DNA of 7,781 bases. It comes from Planctomycetaceae bacterium. GTDB taxonomy: Bacteria > Planctomycetota > Planctomycetia > Pirellulales > Thermoguttaceae. A program made the translations under genes and the position numbers. The notes under the pieces were generated by a model that was not told the origin of the DNA, ran no database searches, and saw only the letters and a program-made list of their open reading frames with translations. The stretch covers positions 1 to 7,781 of the forward strand of contig JAITST010000352.1 in the NCBI GenBank assembly GCA_031287585.1. Direction: 5' to 3'. Of the stretch, positions 5,685 through 7,781 are shown one piece after another; position 1 is the stretch's first letter, and the number at the start of each line of letters is the position of its first letter.

Positions 5685-6623
5685 ATGAAAGTTTACCGTT
5701 TTGTGATGATGTTCGCGATTATGTTTGCGTTGACTGTTGCTGCATTCGCTCAACCGGGTGGCGGTGGTGGTAATCGCGGTGGTGGTCCCAGAGGACCGGG
5801 ATTTGGTGGACCTGGTGGTCCCGGCGGTTTTGGCGGTGGTGGTGTGGAACGATTGTTCACAACAGACGCTGTTAAGGAGCGTCTAAAACTTTCTGATGAG
5901 CAAGTGACGAAAATTCAGGAAACGTTCAGAGAAATCAGAGAAAGTGGCAGATCAGAAGTAAATCGTTTCCCTGATTTGAGAAATGCGAGTGATGAAGAGC
6001 GTCGTAAAGCGTTTGAAACGATGCGTGAAGAAGGCGAAAAACGACAGCAAGAGAACACCGCAAAGATTGAAAAAATTCTTTCGCCCGAACAGCAGAACGA
6101 ATTGAAAGTTGTTCGTTTCCAAATTTCTGGTGGTCTTGAAGCCAACCGTCCGTTGAATGTCAACGACCTTGACGCTCTTAATCTGACTTCCGACCAGAAG
6201 GCAAAAATCAAGACCGCTCTTGACGATGCCGGACGTGCGTTCCGTGAAGGATTCCAGCAGCGTCCAGGTCAAGACAACAATTTGTCGCAGGAAGAGCGTC
6301 AAAAGGCATTCCGTGAGATGCAAGAGCGTGGTGAAGCAATACGTAAAGTAACACGCGAAAAGGTCGAGGCAGTTTTAACTGCTGACCAGAAGGCGTTGGC
6401 GGTGAAACTTACCGGAGAGGGTAAGGAACTGCGTGACAAGTTGGATCTGCAGCGTGGTAATCGTGGCGGCGGACGTGGCGGTGAAGGTGGCGGCTATCGT
6501 CCGGGCGACAATTCGTGGAGACCCGGACAAGGTGCGGCTGGCGGCAATAATGACGGCGAACAACAACCCCGTGCGTTCCCGCGTGGTGCGGCTCCTGCTA
6601 CACCTCCCGCTAACGACAACTAA
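5685..6623 (+). CDS. Secreted Gly-rich protein with tandem Spy/CpxP-like (LTxxQ) helical units
   Basis: A 312-residue protein from the ATG at 5685. AAGGAG (5671-5676) is 8 nt from this ATG but only 2 nt from an in-frame ATG at 5679, so the second start is chosen. Residues 1-22 form a signal peptide (cleavage AFA-QP). Residues 23-53 are a Gly/Pro/Arg-rich linker. Two related helical units follow. Unit 1 (about 63-145) has LKLSDEQVTKIQ, SDEERRKAFETMREEGEK and ILSPEQQNEL. Unit 2 (about 164-242) has LNLTSDQKAKIK, SQEERQKAFREMQERGEA and VLTADQKAL. These recall the LTxxQ helices of Spy/CpxP periplasmic proteins, though overall family membership is not certain. The tail (about 258-312) is rich in Arg-Gly-Gly, Gly and Pro. 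It is likely exported and may chaperone or sense envelope proteins; function is not established. It stands as a single gene with its own terminator. Confidence 0.8.
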   Translation: MKVYRFVMMFAIMFALTVAAFAQPGGGGGNRGGGPRGPGFGGPGGPGGFGGGGVERLFTTDAVKERLKLSDEQVTKIQETFREIRESGRSEVNRFPDLRNASDEERRKAFETMREEGEKRQQENTAKIEKILSPEQQNELKVVRFQISGGLEANRPLNVNDLDALNLTSDQKAKIKTALDDAGRAFREGFQQRPGQDNNLSQEERQKAFREMQERGEAIRKVTREKVEAVLTADQKALAVKLTGEGKELRDKLDLQRGNRGGGRGGEGGGYRPGDNSWRPGQGAAGGNNDGEQQPRAFPRGAAPATPPANDN

Positions 6624-6651
6624 CAACTGACGGATAATACCGCACCGCCTG

Positions 6652-6693
6652 TACCGCTGGTTTTTCAAAAATTGAAGACCGGCGGTATTTTTT
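6652..6693 (+). terminator. Intrinsic terminator of the secreted-protein gene
   Basis: TACCGC...GCGGTA with further internal pairing (GGT/ACC and TTCAA/TTGAA around an AAA loop) forms a long hairpin, followed directly by TTTTTT (6688-6693). It starts 28 nt after the stop codon. Confidence 0.85.
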
Positions 6694-6749
6694 GAGTTAT
6701 GCTATCGCCCGTCAGAATTTTGTTATGTTGACGTAATAATTTTGCTCGT

Positions 6750-6805
6750 TAGGTAATTTGCGTCATACGTTTCAACGCAAAGGAATGTTACCTATTTCCT
6801 TTTTT
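6750..6805 (+). terminator. Second hairpin with T-run, possible backup terminator
   Basis: TAGGTAA-TTTGCGT (6750-6763) pairs with ACGCAAA (6775-6781) and, after a 6-nt bulge, TTACCTA (6788-6794). TTTCC and a T-run (6800-6805) follow. It might be a backup terminator or a folded piece of unknown origin. Confidence 0.35.
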
Positions 6806-6823
6806 CGTTCGGTATTTCGGTAT

Positions 6824-6937
6824 GGGGGTGTAAAAAGTTTGTAGGTATTTTGGCAGGGTATTCTATTGACAATCCCACGGGGCATTGTCGCAAAAAGTGG
6901 GGTGGTTATACAAAACCTACAAAAAATTTACACACCC
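6824..6937. mobile_element. MITE-like inverted-repeat element flanked by 8-bp direct repeats
   Basis: The ends GGGGGTGTAAAAAGTTTGTAGGT (left, 6824-6846) and the inverse of ACCTACAAAAAATTTACACACCC (right, 6915-6937) match at 19 of 23 positions. Each end abuts a perfect TTCGGTAT: 6816-6823 on the left and 6938-6945 on the right, as expected for an 8-bp target duplication. One further TTCGGTAT (6808-6815) precedes it in tandem. A central hairpin TTGACAATCCC/GGGCATTGTCGCAA occupies 6866-6893. At 114 bp it is too short to code for a transposase. The 8-bp duplication and GTGTAAA-type ends are compatible with mobilisation by an IS256-like transposase, which is inference. Confidence 0.7.
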
Positions 6938-6965
6938 TTCGGTATTGTAAGTTTCCTGCCCCTAC

Positions 6966-6993
6966 TTGACGAAAAATTGTCTTGTGGTAGAAT
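6966..6993 (+). promoter_or_regulatory. Promoter of the tRNA pair
   Basis: TTGACG (6966-6971), a 16-nt spacer and TAGAAT (6988-6993) make a near-consensus promoter. The predicted start near 7000 is about 18 nt before tRNA-Leu. Its -35 box begins 28 nt after the MITE-like element. Confidence 0.75.
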
Positions 6994-7017
6994 TTTGTGC
7001 TGAATTTGCGTGAGTTT

Positions 7018-7101
<84 letters not shown>

Positions 7102-7134
7102 TTTTGCAAGTTGTCGAGTATTTGCGGAATACCT

Positions 7135-7207
7135 GCCCCCTTCGTCTAGTGGCCTAGGACATCGGGTTCTCAGTCCGGTAACAGGGGTTCGATTCCCCTA
7201 GGGGGTA
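7135..7207 (+). tRNA. tRNA-Glu (anticodon CUC)
   Basis: A 73-nt tRNA, 33 nt after tRNA-Leu and probably in the same transcript. The anticodon loop TTCTCAG has CTC at 7169-7171, reading GAG. The D arm (TCGTCTAGTGGCCTAGGAC) and the T arm (AGGGGTTCGATTCCCCT) are typical of bacterial Glu tRNAs. The acceptor stem has a G1-U72 wobble at its end, and CCA is not encoded. Confidence 0.94.
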
Positions 7208-7684
7208 TTGTGACGGTGCGATGGTTTTGTTGTTAGAATCATTGCAAGTGAACGTTGCACGTTAGCGTGAGGTCGCGTGACTGTCTCTGTAAGCCGATGA
7301 GAGATTGGTTCAAACAGATGTTTCGGTTGCTATTATTCAAATTTGTTGTTTTTGTTTTCATCGTTGGCACTAAAAAGCAATGTGTAAACTATCGTAATGC
7401 AAACCCTTTGTAATCATCAATTTAGGAAAAGTACGGTTAGCATGGTTCGCCATAAACATAAAATCGTTGTGGTATTTTTTTGGGTGTTTGGCTTTCAAAA
7501 ATTGTTATTTACGGAGTTTTTCAACTGTTGCTAGAACGAAAAACCGTTGATGATGTTGATAAAGATCGTTCTATCACCAAAGATTCACGAGGTTTTTTGC
7601 ATTTCGCTTTCTATAACCTTCCATTCGACGCGAATTCCTCTGCAAAATCGGTTATTGATTTTAGGCAATTTCTAAAAACCCCTC
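7208..7684. other. Gene-poor stretch after the tRNA pair
   Basis: No convincing coding sequence is seen. GTGACG (7210-7215), 18 nt and TAGAAT (7234-7239) could be a promoter. Just beyond it are small hairpins: AACGT-TGC-ACGTT (7251-7263), the overlapping CACG-TTAG-CGTG, and TCTCT/AGAGA. A 96-codon TTG-initiated frame (7480-7770) has no ribosome-binding site or recognisable motif and runs through the promoter of the next gene. The stretch could hold a small RNA or a decayed gene. Confidence 0.4.
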
Positions 7685-7712
7685 TTGCCCCGCGTCGAAA
7701 AAGTGATAGAAT
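7685..7712 (+). promoter_or_regulatory. Promoter of the gene entering at the right edge
   Basis: TTGCCC (7685-7690), a 16-nt spacer and TAGAAT (7707-7712) form a promoter of the same type as those at 230-258 and 6966-6993. It lies 54 nt before an ATG at 7767. Confidence 0.55.
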
Positions 7713-7766
7713 ACTTCGCACGTTTTTTTGTCCGCATTTTTTATCCACTTACCAATCCCCCAAACA

Positions 7767-7781
7767 ATGAGTCACTCACAC
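7767..7781 (+). CDS. Possible 5' end of a gene cut by the window edge
   Basis: ATG followed by codons for Ser-His-Ser-His before the window ends. A TAGAAT promoter lies upstream. No Shine-Dalgarno site precedes it (CCCCCAAACA). Too little is present to name a product. Confidence 0.35.

Noticed and set aside
6728..6755. TTGACG-N16-TAGGTA as a promoter
   Set aside because: The -10 match is poor, and its bases are part of the hairpin at 6750-6794, which better explains the sequence.
7442..7534. 30-residue hydrophobic small frame (ATG at 7442, ends TAG)
   Set aside because: The hydrophobic stretch is short, the AGGAAA upstream is too far from the ATG, and nothing else supports it.
7480..7770. 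96-codon frame starting with TTG
   Set aside because: No Shine-Dalgarno site or domain, and it runs through a good promoter for the gene at the window edge.

Overview
The window looks like chromosomal DNA of an uncultured, moderate-GC bacterium, most likely a planctomycete or close PVC relative. That assignment is inference. It rests on a secreted Gly-rich protein with LTxxQ-like helices, a Pmp-like beta-helix surface protein, an Rpn-type PD-(D/E)XK protein, several genes without a Shine-Dalgarno site, and a recurring TAGAAT -10 box. No species can be named from sequence alone.

Layout. (1) Positions 1-1950 are accessory DNA. An Rpn-family nuclease gene (+) and the 5' part of a beta-helix surface-protein gene (+) lie between two same-orientation copies of a palindromic repeat built of three hairpins (44-188 and 1828-1947). 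The second copy supplies the stop codon that truncates the beta-helix gene. (2) Positions 1970-5205 hold a minus-strand housekeeping block in the order SRP RNA, dnaX, ybaB, then an unrecognised protein with two receiver-like folds. The order SRP RNA-dnaX-ybaB-recR is common in bacteria; here the recR slot holds the receiver-like protein. (3) Positions 5206-5684 are non-coding and hold the SRP RNA promoter. (4) Positions 5685-6623 encode a secreted Gly-rich, Spy/CpxP-like helical protein (+) with a strong intrinsic terminator. (5) Positions 6694-6965 are intergenic and hold a 114-bp inverted-repeat element flanked by perfect 8-bp direct repeats, that is, a MITE-like insertion. (6) tRNA-Leu(GAG) and tRNA-Glu(CUC) follow behind a good promoter. 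(7) Positions 7208-7766 contain no convincing gene. A new gene starts at 7767 and leaves the window.

How the parts relate. SRP RNA (protein targeting), DnaX (clamp-loader tau/gamma subunit) and YbaB (nucleoid-associated protein) form a compact minus-strand cluster. Three regulatory details stand out there. The dnaX start codon lies 7 nt from a perfect TATAAT that abuts the U-tract of the SRP RNA terminator. A run of nine A residues in the dnaX linker resembles the slippage site that gives tau and gamma in Thermus thermophilus, and both alternative frames stop within about 12 codons. The palindromic repeat copy downstream of the block could act as its terminator on the minus strand.
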